64,000 nucleotides of DNA from NCBI GenBank assembly GCA_032358165.1, contig JAALGY010000011.1, positions 1,426,001 through 1,490,000 of the forward strand. The letters run 5' to 3'. Under the pieces are notes generated by a model. The model was not told the origin of the DNA and made no database searches. It saw only the letters and a list, made by a program, of their open reading frames with translations. A program made the position numbers and the translations under genes. Position 1 is the first letter of the stretch. Every line of letters starts with the position of its first letter. This DNA is from Diplosphaera chodatii. Its lineage: Eukaryota > Chlorophyta > Trebouxiophyceae > Prasiolales > Stichococcaceae. Of the stretch, positions 42,015 through 53,735 are shown in pieces.

Positions 42015-44909
42015 ATGGCTCTGGCGACCGCGCATCAGCGGTCGGCGGTGGCCGGCGCCTCCCACGTACTGCACCAGAGGCTGCCCGACGGCGCGCGGCT
42101 GCTCGCCGCAGCTGCCCAGCGGTGCCGCCCGCAGCTCGTGGCACGTCACAGGCCAGCCACCAGACCTGGGGCCGTCGTTGCGCAGGCTGGCAGGTGGGCC
42201 AAACTGTGCGACGACTCTCACATTGCACCGTATGATAGAAGCCGCTGTGGCGGATGTGCGCGATCCTGCGTGGCTGCACACGCCTCTGCCCGTGAAGGCC
42301 TGCAACTCGTGTTTCAAGCGGATGCCGGGCTGGATCGCTGAGCATGTCACAGTCGCACACGCCAGTGCTGATTCCTGTTGGCACGAGCCATTTTGCGTTT
42401 GCTGGCTATGTCACTGGTGCGATTTTGGTATATGGCAACTAGCTAGACCTGCAAATGCGGCATGAAGCTGAATTGTTGACACGTGCTGATCCGTGACTTG
42501 CCACACGCAGAGTTGCAGCTGCAGCGGCGGCAGAGGTGGCAGAGGCTCCGGCGGATCTGATCAGCAGCCCCAACGCACCCAATGCCCACAACATGTCGCC
42601 GCTGTCGCCCGACACCAGCGGCCTGCCAGCGCGCCTCCCCGCGACGTTTGGGCAGCTGTCGTACAGCAAGCAGTATGATCATCTGTTTGCCACGATGCCG
42701 CTGGACGTGAAGAAGCCGGTGCCGAAGCCCAACCCTGCGGCGCAGCAGGTACAGCACTTGACATGCATCACCATCCTGCGGCAGGCTGCTTGTCGCTCCC
42801 CACTCACTGTCAGGGGCCAAATGAATGTCACACCCATCAAGCTGGATCGCTGCGTCTCGCAGGCGGAGCCAGATGCGAAGCGGGTGCTGCTGTCGACAGT
42901 TGCGGCCACGCGCAAGCGCAACAGGTGGCTGCAGCGGACGTGGGAGAAGACAGACTTCATCTACATCGGCTTCATGGCCGTCATGCATGGCCTGTGCCTG
43001 CTGGCACCCGCCACGTTCTCCTGGCCCATGGTCGGCCTGTTCTTCGCATCCTACTTCGTCACAGGGTGAGCAGTGCTGGCTATCCTCTGCATGCTTCGCC
43101 CGTGGTGTTGAGTTGCCACCCCCAGCTGAGCTACTCGTGATTGACTGCCACGATGCATCGACGGTGGCATGCGCAGCTCCCACTGCCGGCATCCCACTGG
43201 CAGCACCTTCCATGCGAGTGTGTGAGTCATCACTGACCTCTGCAGGTGCCTGGGCATCACGCTGTCGTTCCACCGGCAGCTGTCGCACCGCAGCTTCCAG
43301 ACGCCCAAGTGGCTCGAGTACGCGCTCGCCTACTGCGGCGTGCTCGCCGTGCAGGTGGGCCCGCGCCCCGGCAGCCCGACTGTGGTGCCATGGCCCCGGG
43401 GACGATATTTCGCACAGCCGCGCCTGCACTCGTGTGTCTGGCTCCTCACCGATTGTGCCCTCGCTGCAGGGTGACCCGACGGAGTGGGTGTCCAGCCACC
43501 GCTTCCACCACCTGCACACGGACACGCCGCTGGACCCCCACTCCCCGTACGAGGGCTTCTGGTGGTCCCACATGGGCTGGCTGCTCGACGAGAAGGTGGG
43601 CGCACAGCAGTCCTGCATCGTTTGTTGCCAGCGCAGGCAGAGCGTGCTGTGGCATCGTTGCTGAGCTGGCAATGTATGAATGCTCACCCTGCCGCTGTCA
43701 CATGGAGCATCTGCCCGACCGCTGCCCTCCACTGCTGCGCAGTCGACCATGGAGCGGGTGGGCTGCCGCGGCAACACCAGCGACATGGATGTGCAGCCCT
43801 TCTACAGCTTCATCCAGCGCACGTACCCGTGGCACGTGGTCGCCAGCTTCGCAGCGCTGTACGCACTGGGCGGTCTCCCTGCCCTGGTGCGGCCTCCTTT
43901 GGCTCTGTGGACCCTGCAGCTGCCCTTCGTTTGCTTGTCTTCGTCGTCGACCAGTGGTTGACGAGCAGCTGCTGTGCAAGTCCAGTGCATGATAGTCCCT
44001 GAGACGCGTGTGATGCTACCCATGTGTTTCAGGTTGCAGCACAGGTTTGACAACTCAGTGCGAGCTTTGTGCTGGACAACCCTTGATGTGTTGTGGTGTG
44101 GCATGGTCTCAGGTGTGGGTGGGGCGCTGCGGGCCGTGTGGGTGTACCACATCACCTGGTTCGTCAACTCAGCATCGCATGTCTGGGGCAGTCAGAGCTT
44201 CAACACGGGCGACCAGTCACGCAACAACTGGTGCGACTGCAGTGTACATCGCGTCCGCTTTCCGAGCAGGCGCACAGGAGCAGCGCCATTGTGTGACAGT
44301 GCGTCTTGCTCCGTCAGCATCCTGCCAATAATGGCGTCTATGCACACAGGTGGGTTGCAGTGCTGGCATTTGGTGAGGGCTGGCACAACAACCACCACGG
44401 TGAGTATTGATCAGTGCTCAAGGAGCAGCTCTGCCAGGAGTGCCAGCATGTGCAAGTTTGCAGCATCATTTCCAAGTATTTTGTTTGCAAATGTGTTGCT
44501 TGTCTGTGTGCAGCTTTCGAGTATTCAGCGCGTCATGGCTTTGAGAGCGGCCAGGTGAGACATATTACAACCTGAGGGCAATTTGAGGTAACAAGCTTGC
44601 TATCTCGATGTGCTGACTATCTTTATCACCCTGCTGACTGATTACACCCTGTGCATGTTTCTTGTGCAGTTCGACATGACATGGCAGGTTGTCAGCTTGC
44701 TGCGACGGCTGGGCCTGGCCAGCAACGTCAAGCTGCCGTGCGTCTTTCCTCCCTGTCCCACCAGCCGCAGTCCTGCTTTGTTTGGGCATACTCCGCGGGT
44801 GTGTCGCTTAAAATTTTTAAGACAGGCTGTGAGATCGTTCTTGTGGAAGCCCTGCAGGAGCGAGAAGGCGCAGGAGAGGCTCAGGTTCACACCTGCTGCT
44901 ACAGCTTGA
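42015..44909 (+). CDS. Plastid acyl-lipid desaturase (FAD5/ADS-like, three His boxes)
   Basis: Introduces a cis double bond into plastid glycerolipid acyl chains using di-iron, ferredoxin and O2. In plants the plastid member FAD5 acts on palmitate in MGDG at the delta-7 position. Exon 1 is a transit peptide (MALATAHQRSAVAGASHVLH and on, rich in Ala/Arg/Gln) joined in phase to VAAAAAEVAEAPADLISS. The catalytic core follows: WEKTDFIYIGFMAVMHGLCL, then His box 1 in LGITLSFHRQLSHRSFQTP, box 2 in EWVSSHRFHHLHTDTPLDP and box 3 in LAFGEGWHNNHHAFEYSARH. Between boxes lie FWWSHMGWLLDEK, FYSFIQRTYPWHVVASFAAL, RAVWVYHITWFVNSASHVWG and NTGDQSRNNW. FDMTWQVVSLLRRLGLASNV and a last exon SEKAQERLRFTPAATA end it. 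The soluble ADS-type fold is clear. Substrate and regiospecificity are inferred. Confidence 0.92.
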
Positions 44910-45092
44910 GCGCAGCCGGCATTGCGGCGTTCGTCAGGCGTAGAACACGCACTGAAGGGAGAGAAGAGAGTGAGGTCTAGTGTGGCTGCCACAACTGCTG
45001 TTGACGCAAAAAGCGGCTGGTGTCCTGCGCTAATTGGAAGCAGGCATCCTGGTGATGGCGGACGCTCTGTGACATACGTTCCTATAGTAGTT

Positions 45093-45097
45093 TGTAA
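45093..45097 (+). terminator. putative TGTAA poly(A) signal of the desaturase
   Basis: 184 bases after the desaturase stop, on the coding strand. Confidence 0.45.
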
Positions 45098-45384
45098 TAC
45101 ATCATGGGGTTTGAGTGTGAGGGCGTACACAGTATATCATGGGTAGCCTGCTTGCATGCATGCGGCAATTTTGAAGGCCCTGAAACGGTGATGGTTGGAA
45201 CTAGCAGCTCCAGCTATTGCACGATGAGTGAGGTTTGTTCAGCTTGCTGTAATGCGAGCACATGCAGATTGGGTGAGTGGTAGCGGTTTGGTGATGGGCC
45301 TATCCTTCTTCTGTCTTGAGGTCTTTGTTACGGTGGCAAACCAGGCAAACAGGCAACACATTTTGCCGCAGTGCTGGTACTTGC

Positions 45385-45389
45385 TTACA
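45385..45389 (-). terminator. putative poly(A) signal of the low-complexity gene
   Basis: TTACA on the plus strand, about 300 bases past the minus-strand stop at 45685. Confidence 0.35.
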
Positions 45390-45684
45390 CCTGCTAATGG
45401 TGCCCAGCGGTCACACATGCATAATCAGAGCTCGCATGCATGCACTCCTTACTTGGACATTGTACACGGAAGCAGCAAACCTGTACTTCAGTTGCCCGCT
45501 GCTGGGATGCTGACAATGACGTACCAACAGCCGACATTTCGAGGCTGTGCACTGGCCCGGCTGACTGCTGCACCTGCTCCGCAGCACCATGCCATGGGTG
45601 CTGCCGTGCGCATCCGCTGCTCTGCTGGAGGCAAATGTACTAGAACACACTGCATATTGGACTCCGCTGCTGATGTCATCTAGA

Positions 45685-48600
45685 CTACCGGCGGGAGGCT
45701 CCTTCTGCCTGCCGCCGCCGGTTGTACTCAACGGAGGATTCTGCTACGAATGCCTTGACAGGCTTTGTCCTGCGCTTCTTATACCAGAGCGCTTCCACCT
45801 CTGGCGCCGTCGTCACGCCATCCACCGCTGATTGCACTGCGGGAATGAGCGCTGCTAGCCCTCCTGTCGACTTCCGCTGCTTGGTGTGGTTGCTGGATGG
45901 GTGGGTGACGGGGCTTTCCAGTGGCCCGCGCCCGCGCTTTGGCTGTGCGTGCCGGCCCGCAGCCTGGCCGCCTGCTGGTGACGTGCCAGCAGCAGCAGCA
46001 GACGCCGCTCGCCGCACACTCCTGCATGGCTCAGCTGCTGCTGGGGACGCCGCCATGTTGTTACAGAACCTCCTGAGGCGCCCCACGGGTGCGGCAGCTG
46101 GTGAAGCAGCCGCTGGTGCTGCGCCCGCAGGCTGCAGCGCCTGTGTGGTGGCTGCTGCCTGCGGTCCTGCAGGTGGGCCGTCATGCGCCGGGGTGGGCGC
46201 CGGGGACGCTGCAGGCGATGCTGATGTGCGCGGCCGGAGGGCTGGCTGCATGCCGTGGGGCTTGGACGGCCCAAGGGCACAGAAGGTGTCCCACTCAGCC
46301 GCAAAGGACATGCACGGCGGCTGGCGGAGGAATGTCGATGCCACCGTGGGAGTCACCATTGGCAGGCAAGCCTGCGCAGGAGTCGCACTACCACCTGCTG
46401 GCTGTGGCGGCAGCTGCTCTCCTGAGTGTGCTCCTGGTGACGGACCTGTGTGCAGATAAGCAAGAGACATGTTGACAATACTGCCAAACAGCTGTCGTTT
46501 GCCAACTGCGCCAAACAGCACACATCGTCCATTGGCGTCAGCTACCTGATGGCAGCGGCACAGCCGCAGGATCCCTGTCTGCTGCCATGGGCTTCGACCC
46601 AGCTGGGCAAGCACTGCTGACATCTTGCAGCTCAATCGCCCCTGGCAGCAGTCCACTGCCTAGCCCCGGCAGATTTGTCGTGGGAGTTGCCACAACAGGC
46701 TTTGCTGCTGCCACCTGGGCAGCTGTGGCAGGCACAACCACAGCATGCTGCTTGCTGATGTTTGCAGGCGTTGCCTTGATCCCATGCAGATCCTTGTGCT
46801 GCTCCGCCGTCGTTGTCGGCACCTGTGGCGGCGGTGCGGCTGCTGCAGCAGGCTCTAGCTGCTGCAACAACTGCGGGCCAGCGGGCAGCGGCTGATCAGG
46901 CGGCGAATGCACCTGCTCTTCGACGCTGCTGCTGTTGTGCTGCGCATGCTGAGGCGGCCTGCCCTCTGGCACATCACACGAAGGCTGTCTCGCTGGCGAC
47001 TGCTGGCCAATGGACTGGGCGCGGCCTCCGGCAGCACAGAAGTCTCCGCTGCCTGCCGCCAGCAATGCCCCATCCACTGCTGGGGGCACGGCAGCCGTGT
47101 CCCGCTGTGCGCCTGGCTGCTGCGGACTGCTGTTTGCTGCAGCAGATGCCGTCGGAGGCTGCGCCACAGCTGTAGCAGCAACTGCCACCGTGGGCTCCTG
47201 ATCTGTGCAGTCTGGTGCAGAGATGGACCGGCTGCGCCGCTCCATGCCTGCCGGCTGCCCTGCCAGTCCTGCTGGTGCATCTGCTGGGCACGCGGTCAGC
47301 AGGCAGGCTGGTGCTGCATTGGCAGGTGCCGGGCTGATGTATGGGACGCCCTTGGCAATCTCATCGTGGCCATAGCCACGGCGGCTCCGCGTGGCCATCA
47401 GCAGCGGGTCGCATATGTGGTCCATGCCTCGTGCCTGCGCATGCGGTCAAATTGGTCGGTCGCCACATACCTTAGAGCTCAAATCAGTAGCGCCCTTCGA
47501 GTTACATCACAGACTGACAGCCCTTTTCCGACAACAAATATTGTCTCACCTCGAGCCACCGGATCCTGACCATACGACACCTGCGGCAGCCGGACTGTGC
47601 CCCACGGCATGAGGGGCATCCCAAACCGGGACCAGTGCGTTTTTGACACTGCTGCTGGTTGACCGTCGCCTGCTCGCGCTGCACGGGCTTGCGCCGCACT
47701 GCGCGCTGCACTCCCTCTGACCGCATGCTGCTGACTGCCCTCTTGCTTGCTGGCATCGTGTCTCGTCCGCCGCCAGCTGCTCCGTTGCCACGCCTGCGCT
47801 TTGCGACTGTCACGGGCATGTCAGGTGCTGCCGTGCGCTTGCGTCGGGCTGCAACGCTTGACGTCCTGCCCCGAGGAGCAGTATTTCCAGGTGCACGTGC
47901 TGCCTCTGCTGGTGGCTCTGGAGGCAGCCCACTGCTGGCCTCCCTTCCCAGCGGCCTGAGCAAGTCAGCAGCAGGCACACCAGCTGCAGGACTGCCAGCT
48001 GGAGGCTGCGGCTGCCTGCTGTGCTCTGGCGGAGAGGGTGCCCTCACGCTGCCAGGCACAGAACACACTGCAGGACTTGCCAGCACTGCCTGATCAGGCT
48101 GCTGGCGTGCAAGCTGCCGCTCTGCTGCCAAAGGCATGCTCTGGACGCTGGGCATGGCGAAAGGCGACAGGATGACAGGCTGTGAAGCGCGGCACGGCTT
48201 CTGTGGCGTGTGCTCGCGCAGCGCTTGCGGGGAACGCTGCAGCTGGTGAGGGGAGGGCTGGCCCACGGGCGGGGAAGCAGCTGGGCCAATGTTGTCGGGT
48301 GCAATATCGGCGACTGTTGCCTCAACTGCCGTGGGCCGGGGTCCCCCCAGGGGCGAGCGCATGCTGGCGCCCAGCGTAAACAGGGTCTGTGTCGCTCGCA
48401 GGGGGCGCTGCGGGGTAAACACATCTGCCGGGCTTGCGCACCGCGGCTGCAGGGTTCGCTTGCCTGCAAGCGGCGAGACGCCTGGCAGGCTGCCGACCGC
48501 CTGCAACGCCATGGATATTACTTCAGTTGGCGTCTTTGTAGATGTGGATCTTGCACATGACATCTCGGCGCCACCTGCTGCTTGATAGCAGGGAGCTGGT

Positions 48601-51528
48601 GGGCTAGAACCTTGAACATGTGAGTTCGGGAGCATGGCTGGACCTGAGCACTGGCAAGCGCGGCGGCCAGCTGCCCACGCCGCCGGCTGGGGGATCGCAG
48701 CGCATCAATCCCCAGTGGTGAATGCTGGATAGTGGCCAGCGGATGTCGCGCAGATGATTGCAGCTTGGATCTGCTGCGCTTCTGTCGCTCGACTGACCCG
48801 CCGCCACCTGCAGGTGAATCCAGAGCTGAAGCTGCTTTAGCTGTGTGGGAGCAGCTTCGCCTCTGCATGGTATCCTTGCAAGCAGCAAAGCCCTGAGCAG
48901 CACTATACATACTCACCTGGTGCTTTGGCAGGGATGGGGGTACAGAGGGCAGACGGCACCCAGTCGTCGTCGAGCACACCATGTGCCTCTGCCACACCTG
49001 CCTGCTGAGTTGGCCTGCAGCCAGGTGATGAGAGTGGCGTTGAGTGACATGCTTCACGTAGATGGCCAGCGATGCGATTGCTCTTGCGCACTGTTTTGAG
49101 AGCTTTGTCAGCCGTCTACCTGCTGTGCGGAGGCGGGCACGCTCCCACTGGCTGCAGCCAACCACTGGGCCGGTGGATGTCGATACTGGGCAACCGGTCA
49201 CCTGCTGAACAGATACTAGCTTAGTCAGTTTCCTGGCAGCCATGCCACGCATCACCATGCATGCAAGTCTCCACAGATCCTCACCTGCTGCTGTATCATT
49301 CTGTTGCTGCTGAGATGCGCCAGGGCCTCCTACGAGAGTATTCGATGTGTGAGAGCTTGAAACTACGGGCTGGTCTGCTGGTCACAGCAGTCATGTCGAG
49401 GTCAAACATCATACTTGTGCTGCAGGACGCATCCTCACCAAGGCCAAAGTTGAGCTTCTGCGGCTTTGGCAGAGCGGCAGGCAGCCGCCGGCGGTAGGGG
49501 CCCGTGGCCGAGTCTGGCACCTCTTCCATCTGCATTGTCGAATCAGCCTCCAAAGGGTCTGCGGCCCTGCACAGCGAGTCATCTGTCAACGACTGACTCT
49601 TCCGAATTGTTTGAATCCTGGAATGTTACAGCGTGCAAGACAGCACACCTGCGCTGCTGCAGCGGCAGGCCACCCCGGACGCTGCACGACCGCTGGAGTC
49701 CTGCAGCACAAAAGGCAGCTGGGTATGCTGTCTGGTGCTGGTAGCTGTGGTCGAGGCTAACAACCTCACTTCAGCCATGTTGCAACGTCTATATGTACAG
49801 GGAACTTGATCCAGTGCCAACCTGAGGGCTTGCCGGCCCGCTTGGGCAGGGTAATGCGCGGCTGCAGGGAGCTCTGCCTGGACGCTTGCTGCCTGCCGAT
49901 TGCACAACACCATGCAGCTTTACAGAGTTTCGCCTAAGTGAGATACCAGAGATTCATTGGGGACATGTGCACTACCTGCAGTGTTCACCTGGCAGTGGCC
50001 TGGGCGGCCTTGGCGGTGCCACCCACTGAGCTGAAGGAGTTGGTTCGTTGCAACGGCGTTGACCCCGACCTGCAAGCAATGCACCAGCAACATTTCCCAA
50101 AACAATCATCAGCTAGAGGAGCTCAGACATCCCACTGCGATGTGTGAATGTCACTGCAGAAGGGCGTAGTTGCCTCACCCAGCTCTGCCGTTGGCATTCT
50201 TGCTTGCCAGACGCACGCGCATGTGTGGCGCTTGCGATGCGCTCTTGGTGCGATTCTTTCGCACAAGCAGCTGCCGCCGCATCGATGTGTGAGCACCACC
50301 CGCCTCACCGGCTGTGGCATCCGAGCCTGCACCTGATACTTCCTCTGCCGCGCCGTCTGCTGCCCTGGAGGCTGGTGCTGCAGGCGCCGCTGCTGAATCT
50401 GCCTGGCTGACTGCACGCTGGCGTTCCGCTGCAGGGTCTGCTGGCGCAGTGGCTGGGGCTGTCAGTGAGACACCTGCTGCCTTGGCCACAAGGTTCACGG
50501 CTGATTTGGCGCTTGTGCCTGCATGCAGCAGAGCAGTCCGTGTGCGTTGCATCCTGCGGACGTGGACATGCGACCCTGGCATGCTGGAGGCGCACAGCAT
50601 CGTCAGTCACACGACGAGCGCGGCCCACCGAAGACGGGCCGGACATGCTGCTGCACGAAGTTGCGGAGCCCCTCTGGCATCGGCTGCAGCTCCTGGAGCA
50701 GCACCTCCACCAGCACGCGCAGGTCCTTGCGGTCCCCTTTCGACAGCTCCGAGGCGCCATTGCCTGCAAATGTGCAATCGCAGTCAGCACAGCATGCGCT
50801 TGCAGCCTGGCATCATTCCGCCATCGCTCGACACCAGCCGTCCTTTGAATAGTACAGCAACCGAGCGCAAGCATGGCGAGCCCGGTGTGACTCACCGCAC
50901 GGCAGCGCAAACATCCACAGGCGAAGGAGCAGCTGTGCAACTGCCTCTACGCACAGCTGCGGCTCGCCCGACGCATAGCGCTCGCCCAGCGAACGCCCTG
51001 GCAGCAGCAGCTGCCGAAGCACGGCAGTAGTGCTGGTGCCGTCCCTCCTGCCAGCACCATTGCCGGAGCAGCCTGACTCCCCTGGTGAAGCACAGTCAGC
51101 TGCCCGCTGAAGTGCTGCTGTCGTTGGCCTGCAAACGTAAACGAGCAATCAGAAGTAACACAAGATCAATCATTTATGCATGGTAGGACTGCTCTTCTTC
51201 AGAGCTTACAGCGTTTTTCTTATAATGGCGCATGTCGACATGTTTGGGCGCACCTGCTGAGGGTTGAGTGCAGCTCGGTGGCGAGCGCCTCCACCTCGCG
51301 GCACAGCACGCTGAGTTCCCGCTTGTCAGACGCACCAAGAGCTTCCGCGTGGCGCCTGTTGCTCAGCAGCCGATAATCGTTGCTTGAACATGCTTGCAGG
51401 TGCACCTGCGCTTGAGTTGTGCAAGCATGTCACATGGCCAGGACTCACTGGATGAGTGCCTCGTAACGCTGCTTGATGCCAGTGTCATCCGGAGGACCGC
51501 CCTGCGCTGCGGACACGCTCTCGGCCAT
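45685..51528 (-). CDS. long low-complexity protein with a helical N-terminus, family unknown
   Basis: Not recognised. The N-terminal exons encode an ordered helical region: MAESVSAAQGGPPDDTGIKQ, RYEALIQ, RHAEALGASDKRELSVLCRE, VEALATELHSTLSR, STTAVLRQLLLPGRSLGERY, PQLCVEAVAQLLLRLWMFAL, LSKGDRKDLRVLVEVLLQEL, QPMPEGLRNFVQQHVRPVFG. Thereafter the protein is Ala/Pro/Gln/Ser-rich over thousands of bases with scattered basic motifs (RRQLLVRKNRTKSAS, ITLPKRAGKPS, VERQKRSRSKLQSSA, ARRKRTAAPDMPVTVAKRRR, KRGRGPLESPVTH). The C-terminus has VEALWYKKRRTKPVKAFVAE and ends EYNRRRQAEGASRR. Multiple basic clusters suggest a nuclear, possibly chromatin- or scaffold-associated protein, inferred from composition only. 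It may be two genes; a single one is favoured because all exons lie on one strand without an obvious new start. Confidence 0.5.
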
Positions 51529-52101
51529 CGCGCAGCTTAGGTAGCGACACGGTGCACCGGTCGGACAAGTCTTTCTGGGCCCGAGTGGACGGAAGCGTTG
51601 CATCGTCTTGCTGCTCGTGACATGCACGTCGAGGATCTCATGCCGAAAGAGTTTGAACTCCGAATGCAGGTGCGAGGGTGGGCCTTGACGCTTCATACAA
51701 TCACCCTGCCAGCACAAGTCTCTTCAAATTTTGCACAGGGGAAGCAGTAGGCAGCAGGCAGCAGTTGCGCTGCCAGCGTGTCCTCGTGTCATGGTAGGGT
51801 TTATGAGATGAGTAAACTGCAACAGCATTGGAAACGGAGACAAGCGAGATGCGATGGCGCTTGCGACAGTTATATCAACTGTTGCCGCAGCACCCAATGC
51901 TTGTGGCAGACGGTCCCTAAGGTATAGGGTGTGCGCACGTGACACCATAGCAGTGTTTGCTAAATCACAGCGTCCGAGCACGCTGGTTCGTTTGCCCTGC
52001 ACAAGCGCCACAGCATCTGGTATTCGTCAACCCACGCTGAACTCACTTTCTCAAGATCCGGTGGCACTGTCACGGTGCTGAGGTTATCGGGCACAGCAAG
52101 C
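51529..52101. promoter_or_regulatory. divergent promoter region, low-complexity gene/RRS1
   Basis: Spacer of 573 bases between divergent ATGs. No clear core motif. Confidence 0.4.
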
Positions 52102-53428
52102 ATGTCAGGGGAGGTGGCGCCGGCAGCAGCCGCCGCAGCATATCCTGATGATGCAGGGCCTGCAGCACAAGCTGATGCGCCAATGAAGGTCACCAACGAG
52201 CAGCTTGGAATCGATCCAGCGTACGCCATACGACTCTGCCTGTGTGCTCATGCGGTTGCCATGTTGCTGACCATACGCACCCCGTCTTGGGGCAGTTCAT
52301 AAGTGTCTTCGGTGTCGACTGATCGTGCCAAGCCTTCCTTTGTGGCAGGTCGCGGGCACCGGAGGGTGTGGAGTTGGACCTGGGCAACCTGTTGGCATTC
52401 GATCCCAGCGCGCCGGCAACCCGCGACGAGGCAGAGGCCAAGGCGCAGGCCACGGCGCTGATGCAGGCTCTGATGAACGCGCTGCTGCAGCTGCCATCTG
52501 AGTCAACGCCGGTGGGGCGGGTGGCCGCACTGCCGCCGCCCTCCACGCCGCTGCCGCGAGCCAAGCCGCTCCCCAAGCCGCGCGAGCCGACCAAGTGGGA
52601 GAAGTTTGCGCAGCAGAAGGGCATCGTCAAGCGCAAGCGCTCCGCACTGGTCTTTGATGAGGCCGAGCAGGGGTTCAAGCGCCGGTACGGCTACCAGCGC
52701 GCCAATGAGGGGCCGCCCATTCTCGAGGCGAAGGCTGGCGATGAGGTGGGTGCCATTGCTAAGCCAGATGGTCCTCACAACGTGTTGCCGCTGCCTACTC
52801 AGCTGTTGGTCGTCAGGTGCCCTCGTCAGATGGCCCCAGCTGCACTGGCACATTATGCTATCTAGGCCGTATAGACGTCCAGCATGCGTGAGGGCTGCAG
52901 GTGGGTGCTGACCCCTTTGCGGAAGAGAAGGCAAAGAAGCGGGAGCGGGTGAAGCGAAACAAGGCATCACAGCTAGCTAATCTCGCGGGAAGCAGCGGCA
53001 AGGTGGGTGGTGCACCCGCCAGCATCCCAGCCAGCGTGCAGCTTGCAGGCAAGCTGCCAGAGCACGGGCGCGGGCGGCCAACCAAGCGGAAGGAGATGCA
53101 GCCCATGGTGAGTGCTCCTGCATGGACATCAGCAGCCAGCAGGCGTCACTTGCTGTTCACATCCTGACACTGCTTCAGGACACATAAGCTGACCCTGCGG
53201 AACATTTGCCAGTCTCGGCTGATGTGTCTGCGCTTGCAGATTGCATCGGCAGCGGCGCGCGCAGGCAAGTCCACAGCCTCAATGGGCAAGTTCGACAAAC
53301 AGCCAGCAGGTGTGAAGCCCGCCAAGCCAGGCAAGGGGCAGAAGGCGCTGCCAGTCGCCACGAAGACTGGCTCGGAGCGGTCTGCGCAAAAGGCCTTCGC
53401 AGAACAGCTGATCCGAGAACGTGGGTGA
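52102..53428 (+). CDS. RRS1: Ribosome biogenesis regulatory protein RRS1
   Basis: A nucleolar factor that, with RPF2, brings the 5S RNP into the pre-60S particle. Exon 1 is acidic/Ala-rich (MSGEVAPAAAAAAYPDDAGP) and ends VTNEQLGIDPAYA. Exon 2 holds the conserved core: EGVELDLGNLLAFDPSAPA, NALLQLPSESTPVGRVAALP, TPLPRAKPLPKPREPTKWEK, FAQQKGIVKRKRSALVFDEA and FKRRYGYQRANEG. The next exon reads GADPFAEEKAKKRERVKRNK, then SQLANLAGSSGKVGGAPASI. The last exon has KSTASMGKFDKQPAGVKP and ends with a Lys-rich tail (AFAEQLIRERG) at 53426-53428. Length and order match RRS1. Confidence 0.94.
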
Positions 53429-53465
53429 TGCTTGGGGCCAGGTTTCTCGCTGTGTTTTTCGGGGT

Positions 53466-53470
53466 TGTAA
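53466..53470 (+). terminator. putative TGTAA poly(A) signal of RRS1
   Basis: 38 bases after the RRS1 stop on the coding strand. Confidence 0.5.
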
Positions 53471-53627
53471 TGAGCTCGTGCGGTGGCTGCGCACGCTGTG
53501 CTATTACCTGTGTGCTCAGAGATGACGAAGTGAACAGATTCCTGACTACTTCCTGACTAGCTGTCTGTCATGTGGCGGTGAGCAACGAATATGAGGCCAG
53601 TGCATACGAAAACAGTTCAGAAAATGT

Positions 53628-53632
53628 TTACA
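53628..53632 (-). terminator. putative poly(A) signal of TOP6B
   Basis: TTACA on the plus strand, 104 bases past the TOP6B stop. Confidence 0.5.
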
Positions 53633-53735
53633 TAGCGCTCAAAGCCTGGTCCGTTGGCGGCACACTTGTGAACAGCTGTGACTGCAGCAGCAGTGCGGCG
53701 GGGCAGCTCTTGCCTGAGCCTGCCTAGCATAACCC

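Larger units (their letters stand above)
44910..45684. other. convergent intergenic region, desaturase/low-complexity gene
   Basis: A 775-base spacer with no supported gene. It holds poly(A) signal candidates for both neighbours; a second plus-strand TGTAA lies at 45248-45252. Confidence 0.45.
53429..53735. other. convergent intergenic region, RRS1/TOP6B
   Basis: A 307-base tail-to-tail spacer carrying one poly(A) signal per strand, listed separately. Nothing else is seen. Confidence 0.5.

Noticed and set aside
41566..42384. 272-residue minus-strand open frame
   Set aside because: It overlaps the desaturase transit-peptide exon and the divergent promoter region, has an Arg/Pro/Cys composition typical of shadow frames, and has no recognisable motif.
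42443..43786. 447-residue open frame on the minus strand across the desaturase
   Set aside because: It runs antisense to well-supported desaturase exons, crosses their introns and has no family similarity. Long antisense frames are expected in GC-rich codon-biased genes.
45200..45684. Possible small plus-strand gene (MRFVQLAVMRAHADW...)
   Set aside because: No splice structure or similarity. It lies in the shared 3' region of two convergent genes.
46538..47425. Plus-strand frames complementary to the Ala/Pro-rich protein as independent genes
   Set aside because: Simple-composition GCN repeats keep several frames open at once. Only the minus strand connects to an ordered N-terminal domain with proper splice sites.
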